A model generated the notes under the pieces. That model was given only the letters and a program-made list of their open reading frames with translations. It had not been told where the DNA came from and did not search any database. From Prescottella subtropica (GTDB lineage: Bacteria > Actinomycetota > Actinomycetes > Mycobacteriales > Mycobacteriaceae): a DNA stretch of 64,000 nt. A program made the position numbers and the translations under genes. Below are positions 27,870 through 38,282 of the stretch, in pieces (the first letter of the stretch is position 1; every line of letters begins with the position of its first letter). The DNA lies in the NCBI RefSeq assembly GCF_005434945.1, contig NZ_SKCH01000001.1:372001-436000 (forward strand), written 5' to 3'.

Positions 27870-29036
27870 ATGGCCCGCGAGGTTCTGCAGTCGGTCCGCG
27901 AGTTGCTGCCCGCCATCGCCGAACGTGCACAGACCGTCGACGAATCCCGTCGCGTCTCCGACCAGACGATCCAGGATCTGAGTGCCGCCGGGGTGTTCCG
28001 GATGCTCCAGCCCGCCCGCTACGGCGGATTCGAATCGAATCCGGTCGAGTTCTACGAGGTGGTTCGCGCGATCTCGGGAGTGTGTGGGTCGACGGGCTGG
28101 GTGACGGCCGTGCTCGGCGTGCACCCGTGGCATCTGGCGTTGTTCGACGCCCGCGTGCAGGACGACGTGTGGGGGCAGGACAGCTCGGTGCTGGTGTCGT
28201 CGGCGTACGCGCCGGTCGGGGAGCTGGTGCCGGTCGACGGCGGCTACGAACTGAGCGGGACGTGGCGGTTCTCGTCGGGCTGCGACCACGCGTCGTGGGC
28301 GCTGCTCGGCGGCCTCGTCGTCGGCGACGAGGGCCGGCCCGTCGACTTCATGACGGTGATGGTGCCGCGCACCGACTACCGGATCAACGACGTGTGGGAC
28401 GTCGTCGGCCTGCGCGGCACCGCCAGCAACGAGATCACCGTGCAGAAGGCGTTCGTGCCGGAGTACCGGACCATCCGCAACTACGAGGTCGCGCAGCTGC
28501 GGGCCCCCGGCCACAAGGTGAACACGGCGCCGCTGTTCAAGCTGCCGTTCGCGGCGATCTTCACGAGCACCGTCGCCGCCCCGGTCGTGGGGACGGTCGC
28601 CGGCTGCTACGAGCAGTATCTGGCCGCGATGCGCGACCGGGTCCGGCTCAGCCTCGGTGGTGGACGGTTCGCGGAGGACCAGTTCGCGCAGGTCGCGGTC
28701 GCGCGGGCGTCGTCGGAGATCGATGCGGCGATCCTGCAGATGGACCGCAACATCCGGGAGTTGTACGAGCTGGCGCAGGCCGGTGAGCCGCTGCCGATGA
28801 GCATGCGGCTGCGGGTGCGCCGCGACCAGGTGCGGGCCGCCGAACGGGCCCTCGAGGCCATCGACCTGCTGTTCAAGACCGCGGGCGGCAACTCGCTCGG
28901 CCGCGGCAACCCGATCGAGCGGGCGTGGCGGGACGCGCACGCGGGCAGCGTGCACGTCGCCAACGACGCCGAACGCGCCCTCTCCCTGTACGGGCGGGGC
29001 GCGTTCGGGCTGCCGGTCGAGGACAACCTGGTCTGA
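27870..29036 (+). CDS. hsaA: HsaA, oxygenase of 3-HSA 4-hydroxylase
   Basis: This 388-residue flavin-dependent monooxygenase hydroxylates the phenolic ring A of the 9,10-seco steroid to a catechol. It follows HsaA closely: SVRELLPAIAERAQ, VCGSTGWVTAVLGVHPWHLALFD, FSSGCDHASWALLGG, DVVGLRGTASNEITV, and the C-terminal RDAHAGSVHVANDAER with the catalytic His. GAGGAG precedes the ATG at 27870. It is divergent from kshA. The other HsaA-type gene at 21765 is less typical; having both points to two substrate variants. Confidence 0.9.
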   Translation: MAREVLQSVRELLPAIAERAQTVDESRRVSDQTIQDLSAAGVFRMLQPARYGGFESNPVEFYEVVRAISGVCGSTGWVTAVLGVHPWHLALFDARVQDDVWGQDSSVLVSSAYAPVGELVPVDGGYELSGTWRFSSGCDHASWALLGGLVVGDEGRPVDFMTVMVPRTDYRINDVWDVVGLRGTASNEITVQKAFVPEYRTIRNYEVAQLRAPGHKVNTAPLFKLPFAAIFTSTVAAPVVGTVAGCYEQYLAAMRDRVRLSLGGGRFAEDQFAQVAVARASSEIDAAILQMDRNIRELYELAQAGEPLPMSMRLRVRRDQVRAAERALEAIDLLFKTAGGNSLGRGNPIERAWRDAHAGSVHVANDAERALSLYGRGAFGLPVEDNLV

Positions 29037-29067
29037 GTGCGACCGGGTCGTCCCCGACCGGGGCGGA

Positions 29068-30612
29068 TCAGTTCGCCAGCATGTGGGCGACGGCGCGGTA
29101 GCCGAACACCATCGCGGTGCCCAGCGGCACACCCGGGCCCGGGTACACCTTGCCGCTGACCGAGGCGCTGGTGTTGCCGGCCGCGTACAGGCCGTCGATC
29201 GCGGTGCCGTCGGCGGTGAGGACGCGGGCGTCGGCGTCGGTGACCAGGCCGCCCTTGGTGCCCAGGTCGCTGAGCACGATCTTCGCGGCGTAGAACGGGC
29301 CGGTCTCGATCGCGGTCAGCGCGTTGTTGGGGCCACCGTTCGGCGGGCAGAAGAACGCGTCGTACGGGTCCTCGCCGCGGTGGAACTGCTCGTCCACACC
29401 GTGCTTGGCGAAGTCGTTGAACTGCTCGACGGTCGCGCGCAGGGCGTCCGCGGGGATGCCGACCTTCCCGGCCAGCTCGTCGAGGGTGTCCGCCGACACC
29501 CACACGCCGGCGTCGAGCAGGGTGGCGGGCGGGGTGTTCGGCAGCGAGATCGCGGGCAGGCCGCCCTTCTCCCGCGAATCGAAGATCATGTACGACGGCA
29601 GCGTGCTGTTGTCGGCCGTCTCCCGGTCGTGGGCGTCCATCGCGCGACCGAACTGGTCGTAGGGCAGCGACTCGTTGAGGTAACGCTCACCCTTCTGGTC
29701 GACGAGGATGCCGCCGCGGACGCCGACCATGAACGCCGCCGAGCCGTCGGGCTGTGCGACGCCGGGGCAGAACCACGCCTGATCCATCAGATCGGTGGCC
29801 CCGCCGGCCGCGACACCGGCCGCGATCGGGGCGCCGGTGTTGGCACCGAACGGGCCCATGCTCCACGCGGCCTCACCGGGGGTGCCGGCGTCGGTGCGCA
29901 TCTCCGGGTTGGCCTCGATGCCGCCGGCGGCCAGCAGCACGCCGCGGTTCGCCTTGATCCGGACCTGGCCGTCCTTCGTGTCGGCGACGACACCGACGAC
30001 GCGGCCGTCCTCGATCACCAGCTCGGACATGTCGGTGTGGGTGCGCAGTTCGGCGTTGCCGGTACCCATGAACGCGGCCAGCAGGCGTCCGATCAGGGCG
30101 CGTCCGCCGATGAGCTTGCCGGGCGCATGCGTCTGCCCGGTGCGGTCCTGATCCAGCTCGGGGCGCACCACGGCGGCCAGGTCGCCGATGTCGGCGGGGT
30201 CGAGGTCGAGCGGGTTGATGGAGCGTCCGGCGTCCATCCGGCCCTCGGCCTTGTAGTAGTCGGGGAACGCGCGGTACTCGAACTGGATGTGCGGATCGCG
30301 CTCGAGGAACTCGACGACGACCGGGGCGGTGTCGACGTACGCGTCCTGGCGCACGGCCTCGGTGTCGCCGAGCAGGGCACGCAGGTAGGTGCGGGCGTTC
30401 TCGGTGGAGTCCTGCAGCCCGGCCCGCTCCTGAACCTGGGTGCCGGGCAACCAGATGGACGCGCCCGAGTACGAGGAGGTGCCGCCGACGAGGTCGGTCT
30501 TCTCCAGCACGATCGTGCGCAGCCCCTGCGCGGCAGCGGTGTACGCGCCGGTCAGCGCGCCGCCACCGGAGCCGACGACGACGACGTCGCACTCGGTTGT
30601 CCAGTCCGTCAT
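29068..30612 (-). CDS. kstD: 3-Ketosteroid delta-1-dehydrogenase (KstD1 type)
   Basis: This 514-residue FAD enzyme places the C1-C2 double bond in 3-ketosteroids. The sequence follows Rhodococcus KstD1 closely. It has ECDVVVVGSGGGALTGAYTA for FAD, FPDYYKAEGRMDAGRSINPL (active-site Tyr), SLPYDQFGRAMDAHD (second Tyr) and VYPGPGVPLGTAMVFGYRA (Tyr and Gly that bind the 3-keto group). The ATG at 30612 is chosen because GGAGG lies eight bases upstream and the protein then begins MTDWTTECD as in the family. It is divergent from the TetR gene, with an IclR-type site between them, and convergent with hsaA across 31 bases. Confidence 0.95.
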   Translation of the reverse strand: MTDWTTECDVVVVGSGGGALTGAYTAAAQGLRTIVLEKTDLVGGTSSYSGASIWLPGTQVQERAGLQDSTENARTYLRALLGDTEAVRQDAYVDTAPVVVEFLERDPHIQFEYRAFPDYYKAEGRMDAGRSINPLDLDPADIGDLAAVVRPELDQDRTGQTHAPGKLIGGRALIGRLLAAFMGTGNAELRTHTDMSELVIEDGRVVGVVADTKDGQVRIKANRGVLLAAGGIEANPEMRTDAGTPGEAAWSMGPFGANTGAPIAAGVAAGGATDLMDQAWFCPGVAQPDGSAAFMVGVRGGILVDQKGERYLNESLPYDQFGRAMDAHDRETADNSTLPSYMIFDSREKGGLPAISLPNTPPATLLDAGVWVSADTLDELAGKVGIPADALRATVEQFNDFAKHGVDEQFHRGEDPYDAFFCPPNGGPNNALTAIETGPFYAAKIVLSDLGTKGGLVTDADARVLTADGTAIDGLYAAGNTSASVSGKVYPGPGVPLGTAMVFGYRAVAHMLAN

Positions 30613-30681
30613 GGTTGTGTCCTCCATATAATTCGGGTTCCATATGAACGCAATCGCACGTGCTTGTTCGGTGCAGCCGGA

Positions 30682-30698
30682 CTCCCACTCAGCGGAAG
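30682..30698 (+). promoter_or_regulatory. Putative IclR-type operator between kstD and tetR
   Basis: CTCCCACTCAGCGGAAG matches the shared motif in the divergent gap 30613-30821. An imperfect CATAT...ATATG repeat lies about 50 bases away, near the kstD start. Confidence 0.5.
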
Positions 30699-30821
30699 CC
30701 CACCGGCCGGTTCGGTGACGTTCCGGTGTCGTGGGGGGTGTTCGCGTGCGTCCGTCGCGGTGCGCGACGATGGGATGACGCCGTTCGGTCGTCGAACGAT
30801 GCAGAGAGTAGGGGGTCGGCG

Positions 30822-31451
30822 GTGCCGAGAGTTGCCGAGGCGCGGGACGCGGCCGAGCCGAGTTCGGCCGAACAGCGGGCGCGGTTCGCGCGCATGCTCG
30901 CGGCGGCGGCGCAGCTGGGTACCGAGAAGGAACTCGAGCGGGTGCAGATGCACGAGGTCGCGAAGCTCGCGGGCGTCGCGATCGGCACCCTCTACCGCTA
31001 CTTCCCGTCGAAGACGCACCTGTTCGTCGCGGTCATGGTCGATCAGATCGACCAGATGGGGGAGGGGTTCGCGCGGCGCGCCCAGCCCGCGTCGACCCCG
31101 CAGGACGAGATCTTCGAGACGCTGCTGCGGGCCACCCGGTCCCTGATGCGGCAGCCGCTGCTGGCCACCGCGATGATCCAGGCGACGAGCACCGCGAAGG
31201 TCACCACGATCCCCGACGTCGCCCGCGTCGACCGCCAGTTCCGGGAGGTGCTGTTCGACGCCGCGGGGATCGAGCAGGTCACCGAGAGCGATTCGGTGCT
31301 GGTGCGCTTACTGGTCTCGACGTGGTTCGGGATCATCCAGTCGTGCCTCAACGGACGCAGTTCGGTGCCGGACGCCGAGGCCGATCTGCGGACGGCGTGC
31401 CGGCTGCTGCTCGCGGACCTGTCGAATGCGCGGACGCCGACGAATCTCTGA
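30822..31451 (+). CDS. TetR-family regulator, KstR-like
   Basis: This 209-residue repressor has a helix-turn-helix at about residues 20-70, with VQMHEVAKLAGVAIGTLYRYFPSK strongly resembling KstR, the repressor of cholesterol genes. The C-terminal domain is the ligand-binding part and is diverged. The GTG at 30822 is preferred since upstream in-frame codons give an unstructured tail. It lies between the KstD1-type gene and the thiolase operon, whose gap carries two TAGAAT-type palindromes. It is therefore the best candidate to bind them. A steroid-CoA ligand would be expected by analogy. Confidence 0.88.
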   Translation: MPRVAEARDAAEPSSAEQRARFARMLAAAAQLGTEKELERVQMHEVAKLAGVAIGTLYRYFPSKTHLFVAVMVDQIDQMGEGFARRAQPASTPQDEIFETLLRATRSLMRQPLLATAMIQATSTAKVTTIPDVARVDRQFREVLFDAAGIEQVTESDSVLVRLLVSTWFGIIQSCLNGRSSVPDAEADLRTACRLLLADLSNARTPTNL

Positions 31452-31481
31452 CGCGGTGCGGGTACGAACGACCGTCGAAAT

Positions 31482-31495
31482 TGAAATGAATTCTA
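31482..31495. promoter_or_regulatory. TAGAAT-type operator 1 of the thiolase operon
   Basis: TGAAATGAATTCTA reads on the other strand as TAGAATTCATTTCA. Seventeen bases here (31479-31495) are identical to the inverted segment at 17021-17037. Confidence 0.6.
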
Positions 31496-31600
31496 GTTTT
31501 TGACGGTTGGCCTCGTGCCGAAAACCGATCGGTCCGTGCCGCATCGACGAGTCGTCGTGACGTGCTCCCGTCCTCCGGCGCCATTGCCCTGCCCGGGTAA

Positions 31601-32851
<1,251 letters not shown>

Positions 32852-32866
32852 GCGCCTTCGGCACCC

Positions 32867-32906
32867 GTGCGCCTTTTTGGTAGTACCAGCTACCAAAAAG
32901 GCGCAC
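32867..32906. repeat. Family A hairpin, copy 3, inside an operon
   Basis: Perfect 17-bp inverted repeat with a six-base loop (TACCAG), same arms as at 6051 and 6657. It lies between the co-directional thiolase and FadE34-like genes, where it could partly end transcription or protect the thiolase message. Confidence 0.95.
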
Positions 32907-32941
32907 AGCGACCCACCTTCTTCTGATACCGAGGACTTTTC

Positions 32942-35131
32942 ATGACCATTGGATTGAGTGACGAAGACCGCGAGCTTCGCGATTCCGTGCGTGGCTGGGC
33001 TGCGCGCTACGCCACCCCGGCCGTGATCCGGGAGGCAGACGAGGCGAAGGCCGAGGCGCGTCCCGCGTACTGGGGTTCGCTCGCCGAGCTCGGCATGCTG
33101 GGCCTGCACCTGCCCGAGGAGGTCGGCGGCGTCGGCTACGGCCTCGTCGAACTCGCGATCGTCGTCGAGGAACTCGGCCGCGCGATGGTGCCGGGACCGT
33201 TCCTGCCGACGGTCGTCGTCTCGACCGTTCTGCACGAGGCCGGCCGCACCGCCGACCTCGAGGGCCTGGCCGACGGCTCCACCTTCGGTGCTGTGGCCCT
33301 GCAGCCGGGCAGCCTGACGCTGACGCGTGACGGCGGCAAGGTCGTGCTGTCGGGTACGTCGAGCTTCGTGCTCGGCGGCCAGGTGGGCGACCTGTTCCTG
33401 CTCGCGGCGCGCGACGATCAGGGTGCGCTGGTGTTCGTCGCCGTCGACCGGGCTCGCCTGACGGTCACCGAGTTGCCCAGCCACGACGTGATCCGGCGCA
33501 ACGCCGAGGTGGCAGTGGACGGCCTCGAGCTCGCCGACGGCGATGTGCTGGAACTCGATTCGCAGCGGATCCTCGACGTCGCGGCGACGCTGTTCGCGGC
33601 GGAGGCGTCGGGTCTGGCGGACTGGGCCACCACGACGGCCGCCGACTATGCGCGGGTGCGTCAGCAGTTCGGCCGGGTCATCGGCCAGTTCCAGGGCGTC
33701 AAGCACAAGGTCGCCCGCATGCTCAGCCTCGCCGAGCAGGCCCGCGTCACCGCGTGGGACGCGGCCCGCGCACTGCGCGAGGACGTGCCTGCCGAGGAGG
33801 CGTCGCTCGCGGCGGCCGTCGCCGGTGCGGTGGCCCTCGAGTCGGCGTTCCAGGTCACCAAGGACGCCATCCAGGTTCTCGGCGGCATCGGTTTCACGTG
33901 GGAGCACGACGCACACCTGTACCTGCGTCGCGCGCAGTCCCTGCGAATCCTGCTGGGCTCCACCGCATCCTGGAAGCGTCGGGTCGCGCAGCTGACGATC
34001 GACGGGGCCCGTCGCGTGCTCAGCATCGACCTGCCCGAGGAAGCCGAGCAGATCCGTGCCGACGTCCGCGCCGAGCTCGAGCCCGCGAAGGCCCTCGACG
34101 GTGACGCCCGCAAGGCGTACCTGGCGGAGAAGGGCTACACGTCGCCGCACCTGCCCGCCCCGTGGGGCAAGGGTGCGGACGCCGTCACCCAGCTCGTCAT
34201 CGCCGAAGAGCTCCGCAGTGCGGACCTCGTCCCGCACGACATGATCATCGGCAACTGGGTCGTCCCGACGATCATCGCGCACGGCAACGCCGAGCAGACC
34301 GAGCGTTTCCTGCCCGGGTCGCTACGCGGTGACATCACCTGGTGCCAGCTGTTCTCGGAGCCGGGCGCCGGCTCCGACCTGGCGGGCCTGTCCACCAAGG
34401 CCACCAAGGTCGACGGCGGTTGGAAGCTCAACGGCCAGAAGGTGTGGACGTCGATGGCCCGCGAGGCCGACTGGGGCATCTGCCTGGCCCGCACCGACGC
34501 CGACGTGCCCAAGCACAAGGGTCTGTCGTACTTCCTCATCGACATCAAGAACAGTGGCCTCGACATCCGGCCGCTGCGCGAGATCACCGGTGAGGCCCTG
34601 TTCAACGAGGTGTTCCTCGACGACGTGTTCGTGCCGGACGACTGCCTGGTCGCCGAGCCCGGCGACGGCTGGAAGCTGGCCCGCACCACGCTCGCGAACG
34701 AGCGGGTGTCGCTGTCGCACGACTCGTCCCTCGGTTCGGGTGGCGAGGCGCTGCTCACGCTCGCCGACACGCTGCCCGGCGGCATCGACGCCGAACAGTT
34801 GACCGTTCTGGGCAAGGTGCTGTGCGACGCACAGTCCGGTGGCCTCATGGGTCTGCGCACGACGATGCGCTCGCTGTCCGGCGCGCAGCCGGGTGCCGAG
34901 TCGTCGATCGCGAAACTGCTGGGCGTCGAGCACATTCAGCAGGTGTGGGAAGTGGCGATGGACTGGGCCGGACCGTCGGCGCTGCTCGGCGAGCAGCACA
35001 GCAAGTCCGCCACGCAGATGTTCCTCAATTCGCAGTGCATGTCGATCGCGGGTGGTACGACGAATGTTCAGTTGAACATCATCGGCGAGCGGATCCTGGG
35101 TCTGCCGCGCGATCCCGAACCCGGAAAGTAG
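32942..35131 (+). CDS. fadE34: Fused double acyl-CoA dehydrogenase, FadE34-like
   Basis: This 729-residue protein is two acyl-CoA dehydrogenase domains in tandem (about 1-360 and 365-729), as in mycobacterial FadE34/ChsE3. FadE34 desaturates the C5 side chain of steroid CoA thioesters. The first half has LGMLGLHLPEEVGGVGYGL and VLGGIGFTWEHDAHLYLRR. The second has ITWCQLFSEPGAGSDLAGL, GQKVWTSMAREADW, LANERVSLSHDSS and SIAGGTTNVQLNIIGERILGLPRD. Typical acyl-CoA dehydrogenases are half this length. It fits a bile-acid substrate, whose side chain has five carbons. It is second in the operon. Confidence 0.92.
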   Translation: MTIGLSDEDRELRDSVRGWAARYATPAVIREADEAKAEARPAYWGSLAELGMLGLHLPEEVGGVGYGLVELAIVVEELGRAMVPGPFLPTVVVSTVLHEAGRTADLEGLADGSTFGAVALQPGSLTLTRDGGKVVLSGTSSFVLGGQVGDLFLLAARDDQGALVFVAVDRARLTVTELPSHDVIRRNAEVAVDGLELADGDVLELDSQRILDVAATLFAAEASGLADWATTTAADYARVRQQFGRVIGQFQGVKHKVARMLSLAEQARVTAWDAARALREDVPAEEASLAAAVAGAVALESAFQVTKDAIQVLGGIGFTWEHDAHLYLRRAQSLRILLGSTASWKRRVAQLTIDGARRVLSIDLPEEAEQIRADVRAELEPAKALDGDARKAYLAEKGYTSPHLPAPWGKGADAVTQLVIAEELRSADLVPHDMIIGNWVVPTIIAHGNAEQTERFLPGSLRGDITWCQLFSEPGAGSDLAGLSTKATKVDGGWKLNGQKVWTSMAREADWGICLARTDADVPKHKGLSYFLIDIKNSGLDIRPLREITGEALFNEVFLDDVFVPDDCLVAEPGDGWKLARTTLANERVSLSHDSSLGSGGEALLTLADTLPGGIDAEQLTVLGKVLCDAQSGGLMGLRTTMRSLSGAQPGAESSIAKLLGVEHIQQVWEVAMDWAGPSALLGEQHSKSATQMFLNSQCMSIAGGTTNVQLNIIGERILGLPRDPEPGK

Positions 35132-35143
35132 GACAACAGTCCC

Positions 35144-36349
35144 ATGAATCGCACCTTCGTCGTCGGCGTCGGCATGACCAAGTTCGAGAAGATCGAGAGC
35201 CGTGACTGGGAGTACCCGGACATGGTCACCGAGGCCGTGGGCAAGGCGCTCACGGACGCGGGTATCGACTACTCGCAGGTTCAGCGTGCCGCCGCCGGCT
35301 ACGTGTTCGGTGCGTCCACCGCGGGACAGCGGGCGCTGTACGAGACGGGTCTGACCGGGATCCCGATCGTCAACGTCAACAACAACTGTGCGACGGGGTC
35401 CACGGCCCTGCTCATGGCCCGCGAATGGGTCCAGGCAGGGTTCGTGGACTGCGCACTGGCCGTCGGCTTCGAGAAGATGACGAAGACGACGCTCACCGGT
35501 ACCGGTGAGATGCCGAAGGTCACCACCCTCGACGACCAGCTGAAGGTCATGGTCGAGAAGCACGGCTGGGGCGGTGGCCCGATGACCGCGCAGTTGTTCG
35601 GCAACGCGGCGCTCGAGCACATGGAGCGCTACGGCACCACCGCCGAACAGATCGCGGCCGTCGCCGTGAAGAACCACCGGCATTCGGTGAACAACCCGTA
35701 CGCGCAGTTCCGGGACGAGTACACCCTCGAGCAGGTGTTGGGCGACAAGATGATCCACGCGCCCCTCACTCGCTCGCAGTGCTCACCCACGTCCGACGGT
35801 GCCGGCGCGGCGATCGTGGTCAGTGAGAAGTTCGTGCGTGAGCACGGCCTCGAGGACCGGGCGGTCGAGATCGTCGCGCAGGCGCTCACGACCGACACCG
35901 ACGAGGCGTTCGCCGACAAGTCGATGATCGACGTCGTCGGCGCACCCATGACGCGGGTCGCCGCCGAGCAGGTGTTCGCGCAGTCCGGGCTGTCGATCGA
36001 CGACGTCGACGTCATCGAACTGCACGACTGTTTCGCGATCAACGAGATCATCACCTACGAGGGTCTCGGCCTGTGCGCACCCGGTGAGGGCGGCAAGCTC
36101 GTCGAATCCGGGGCCACCACGTACGGCGGGCGGGTCGTCGTCAATCCGTCCGGCGGTCTCATCTCGAAGGGGCACCCGCTCGGTGCCACCGGCCTCGCGC
36201 AGTGCGCGGAGCTGACGTGGCAGTTGCGCGGGCAGGCCGGTGCCCGTCAGGTCGAGGGTGCTTCGGTTGCCCTGCAACACAATCTGGGTCTCGGTGGGGC
36301 GTGCGTGATCACGCTGTACCGCGCCGGGACCATTTCTGAGGAGTCATAG
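35144..36349 (+). CDS. SCP-x/Ltp-type thiolase
   Basis: This 401-residue protein of the sterol-carrier-protein-X thiolase family matches the thiolase part only; no SCP2 domain follows. The catalytic cysteine region [15 protein letters not shown] (near residue 88), [13 protein letters not shown], the histidine loop [13 protein letters not shown] and the second cysteine [12 protein letters not shown] are present, so it can be a true thiolase rather than an Ltp2-type aldolase. It lies 12 bases after FadE34-like and overlaps the next start by one base (TAGTG). Its exact step beside the FadA5-like thiolase is unclear. Confidence 0.88.
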   Translation: MNRTFVVGVGMTKFEKIESRDWEYPDMVTEAVGKALTDAGIDYSQVQRAAAGYVFGASTAGQRALYETGLTGIPIVNVNNNCATGSTALLMAREWVQAGFVDCALAVGFEKMTKTTLTGTGEMPKVTTLDDQLKVMVEKHGWGGGPMTAQLFGNAALEHMERYGTTAEQIAAVAVKNHRHSVNNPYAQFRDEYTLEQVLGDKMIHAPLTRSQCSPTSDGAGAAIVVSEKFVREHGLEDRAVEIVAQALTTDTDEAFADKSMIDVVGAPMTRVAAEQVFAQSGLSIDDVDVIELHDCFAINEIITYEGLGLCAPGEGGKLVESGATTYGGRVVVNPSGGLISKGHPLGATGLAQCAELTWQLRGQAGARQVEGASVALQHNLGLGGACVITLYRAGTISEES

Positions 36350-37221
36350 TGCCCATTGATGTGAAGGCCGCACTGTCGGCCGAACCGACTGTGCGCGAGG
36401 CCAACTGGACCGAGCGTGACGTCCTGCTCTACCACCTGGGTCTCGGCGCCGGGGTGGACGCGCTCGACCCCGCCGAACTCGGCTGGGTGTACGAGAAGGG
36501 CCTGAAAGTTCTGCCCACGTTCGCGATGGTCGCCGGCCAGGGTGTCTCCGCCGGCACCCTGAAGCCGGCCGGCATGAACATGCCCGGCATCGACATCGAC
36601 CTGCGCAAGATCCTGCACGCCGGCCAGTCGCTGACCCTGCACGCCCCGATCCCGACATCCGGTTCGGCGCTCGTTTCGTCCCGCGTCGCCGACGTGTGGG
36701 ACAAGGGTAAGGCCGCGATGATCGTGCTCGAGCAGGCCGCCACCGATCTCGACGGAAACCCGTTGTGGACCACCGCCATGCAGATCTGGGCGCGCGGCGA
36801 GGGCGGCTTCGGCGGCGACGCCGGACCGGACGCCGTCAGCGCAGTCCCCGAGCGGGACGCCGACACGGTGCTGGTCTCGAAGACCGGCACCGCGCAGGCC
36901 CTCGTGTACCGGCTCAGCGCCGACATGAACCCGCTGCACGCCGACCCGTCGTTCGCGCAGATGGCCGGCTTCGACCGCCCCATCCTGCACGGGCTCGCGT
37001 CGTACGGCGTCGTGTGCAAGGCCGTCGTCGACGGGATGCTCGACGGCGATCCGTCCCGCGTGCAGAACTTCTCGGTGCGCTTCGCCGGATCGATCTACCC
37101 GGGCGAGACCATCGAGACGTCCGTCTGGCAGGACGGGAACACCCTCACCCTGCTCGCCACCTGCCCCGAGCGCGACGGCCAGCCGGTGCTCACCCACGCC
37201 ACGATGGAGGTCCGCTCGTGA
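36349..37221 (+). CDS. chsH3: ChsH3-like steroid enoyl-CoA hydratase (double hot-dog MaoC)
   Basis: This 290-residue enzyme hydrates the unsaturated steroid side-chain CoA. It has an N-terminal hot-dog and a C-terminal MaoC domain. The hydratase-2 motif ADMNPLHADPSF carries the catalytic Asp and His, followed by FDRPILHGLASYG. The start (PIDVKAAL) and SRVADVWDKGKAAM follow ChsH3. The GTG start overlaps the Ltp stop. The product would be oxidised by the ChsB1-like dehydrogenase at 12454. A second, more diverged copy is at 49880. Confidence 0.88.
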   Translation: MPIDVKAALSAEPTVREANWTERDVLLYHLGLGAGVDALDPAELGWVYEKGLKVLPTFAMVAGQGVSAGTLKPAGMNMPGIDIDLRKILHAGQSLTLHAPIPTSGSALVSSRVADVWDKGKAAMIVLEQAATDLDGNPLWTTAMQIWARGEGGFGGDAGPDAVSAVPERDADTVLVSKTGTAQALVYRLSADMNPLHADPSFAQMAGFDRPILHGLASYGVVCKAVVDGMLDGDPSRVQNFSVRFAGSIYPGETIETSVWQDGNTLTLLATCPERDGQPVLTHATMEVRS

Positions 37222-37871
37222 TGGAGACCGGGGACCACCCCACCAAGCACTCACACCCGAACGGCACCGTTCTCACGTCGCCGCCGCAGGATGCCCCCGT
37301 CGACCGCGCCACCGCCGCGGCCCGCCGGCTCGTCGACGCGATGCTGCGCACCGACCGCGGTAACGCCAACCTCGACCGGGTCGCCGAGGAACTCGACAGC
37401 ATCGTCGCGCACCTCGAGGACCACGCCCCCGCCGTCGCCGACCGCATGGTCGACATGTGGTCAGGGGAAGGCGTCACCCGGCACGACCCGATCACCGGTC
37501 CCGAGAACGCGATCGCCCCGCCGCTCGTCCTCGAGGGCCTCGAGGACGGCACCGTCCGCGGCATCGTCACCCTCACCCTGCCTTATCAGGGCCCTCCCGG
37601 ATGCGTCCACGGCGGCGTCTCCGCGATGCTCCTCGACCACGTCCTCGGCGTCGCCAACGCCTGGGGCGGCAAGTCCGGTATGACCGCGCAGCTCAACACG
37701 CGCTACCACCGGCCCACCCCGCTGTTCGAGGAACTCACCATCACCGGCAAGCAGACCTCCGTCGACGGCCGCAAGATCCACACCGTCGGCGAGATCCGCA
37801 ACGCCGCCGGCGAGGTCTGCGTCTCCGTCGAAGGCCTGTTCATCGAGGCCGGCGTGCCGCGCCCACGGTAG
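37221..37871 (+). CDS. PaaI-type hot-dog thioesterase
   Basis: This 216-residue protein has a helical N-terminal part (AARRLVDAMLRTD, then DSIVAHLEDHAPAVADRM) and a C-terminal hot-dog domain with PPGCVHGGVSAMLLDHVLGVAN, the PaaI/HGG-type thioesterase signature. Such enzymes hydrolyse stalled acyl-CoA and recycle CoA. The ATG overlaps the preceding stop (TGATG), so it is the last gene of the C5 side-chain operon. The family B hairpin at 37890 follows. Confidence 0.87.
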   Translation: METGDHPTKHSHPNGTVLTSPPQDAPVDRATAAARRLVDAMLRTDRGNANLDRVAEELDSIVAHLEDHAPAVADRMVDMWSGEGVTRHDPITGPENAIAPPLVLEGLEDGTVRGIVTLTLPYQGPPGCVHGGVSAMLLDHVLGVANAWGGKSGMTAQLNTRYHRPTPLFEELTITGKQTSVDGRKIHTVGEIRNAAGEVCVSVEGLFIEAGVPRPR

Positions 37872-37889
37872 GTGCTCTGTTCCGTTTTT

Positions 37890-37942
37890 CAGCTGAAGGG
37901 ACCCTTCGTACGCCCAGAGCGTACGAAGGGTCCCTTCAGCTG
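37890..37942. repeat. Family B hairpin, copy 1
   Basis: Perfect 24-bp inverted repeat with a five-base loop. The arms begin CAGCTGAAGGGACCCTTCGT. A related copy lies at 56716-56768. It sits between the convergent thioesterase and small-protein genes and can serve as a terminator both ways. Confidence 0.95.
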
Positions 37943-37961
37943 TTTCGGGGGGCGGTCCCGC

Positions 37962-38117
37962 TCAGCTGCCCGGCGCGTCGACGGCGCTGCCGTAGGAGCT
38001 GCCGAGGCTGCCGGTGGAGGTGCTGCCGAGGCTGCCGAGGCTGCCCGACGAGCTGCCGAGGCTGCCGGTGAACAGGGGTTGGACGAAGGCGGTGATCATG
38101 CCGGGGAGGTCGATCAT
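37962..38117 (-). CDS. Small Gly-Ser-Leu repeat protein
   Basis: This 51-residue open frame has an ideal ribosome site (AAAGGA, eight bases before the ATG). The protein starts MIDLPGMITAFVQPLF, which could form one hydrophobic helix. It continues as repeats of GSLGSS-type units to the end (GSLGSSSGSLGSLG, then GSLGSSYGS). No known domain is visible. A similar Gly/Ser-rich linker follows the signal peptide of the secreted esterase at 23953. It may be a structural or surface-associated peptide. Low complexity means some doubt about expression. Confidence 0.6.
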   Translation of the reverse strand: MIDLPGMITAFVQPLFTGSLGSSSGSLGSLGSTSTGSLGSSYGSAVDAPGS

Positions 38118-38282
38118 GGGGTTTCCTTTCGGGGGTCGATCCGGTGAGTTCGGACGCATGAAACCCGACGGTCGGCCGGGCCGGGGGCTGATCCGGACGA
38201 ATTCACCCCGGCTTCGCCTCGGGGTATCGGTTGACCGAAAGATCCAATCGCTGGGCCGGGCGGGGGCGCTAGCGTGTCCACC

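Noticed and set aside
37962-38117. CRISPR or tandem DNA repeat at the Gly-Ser-Leu gene
   Set aside because: The repeats are short codon repeats inside one reading frame, with no spacer structure.
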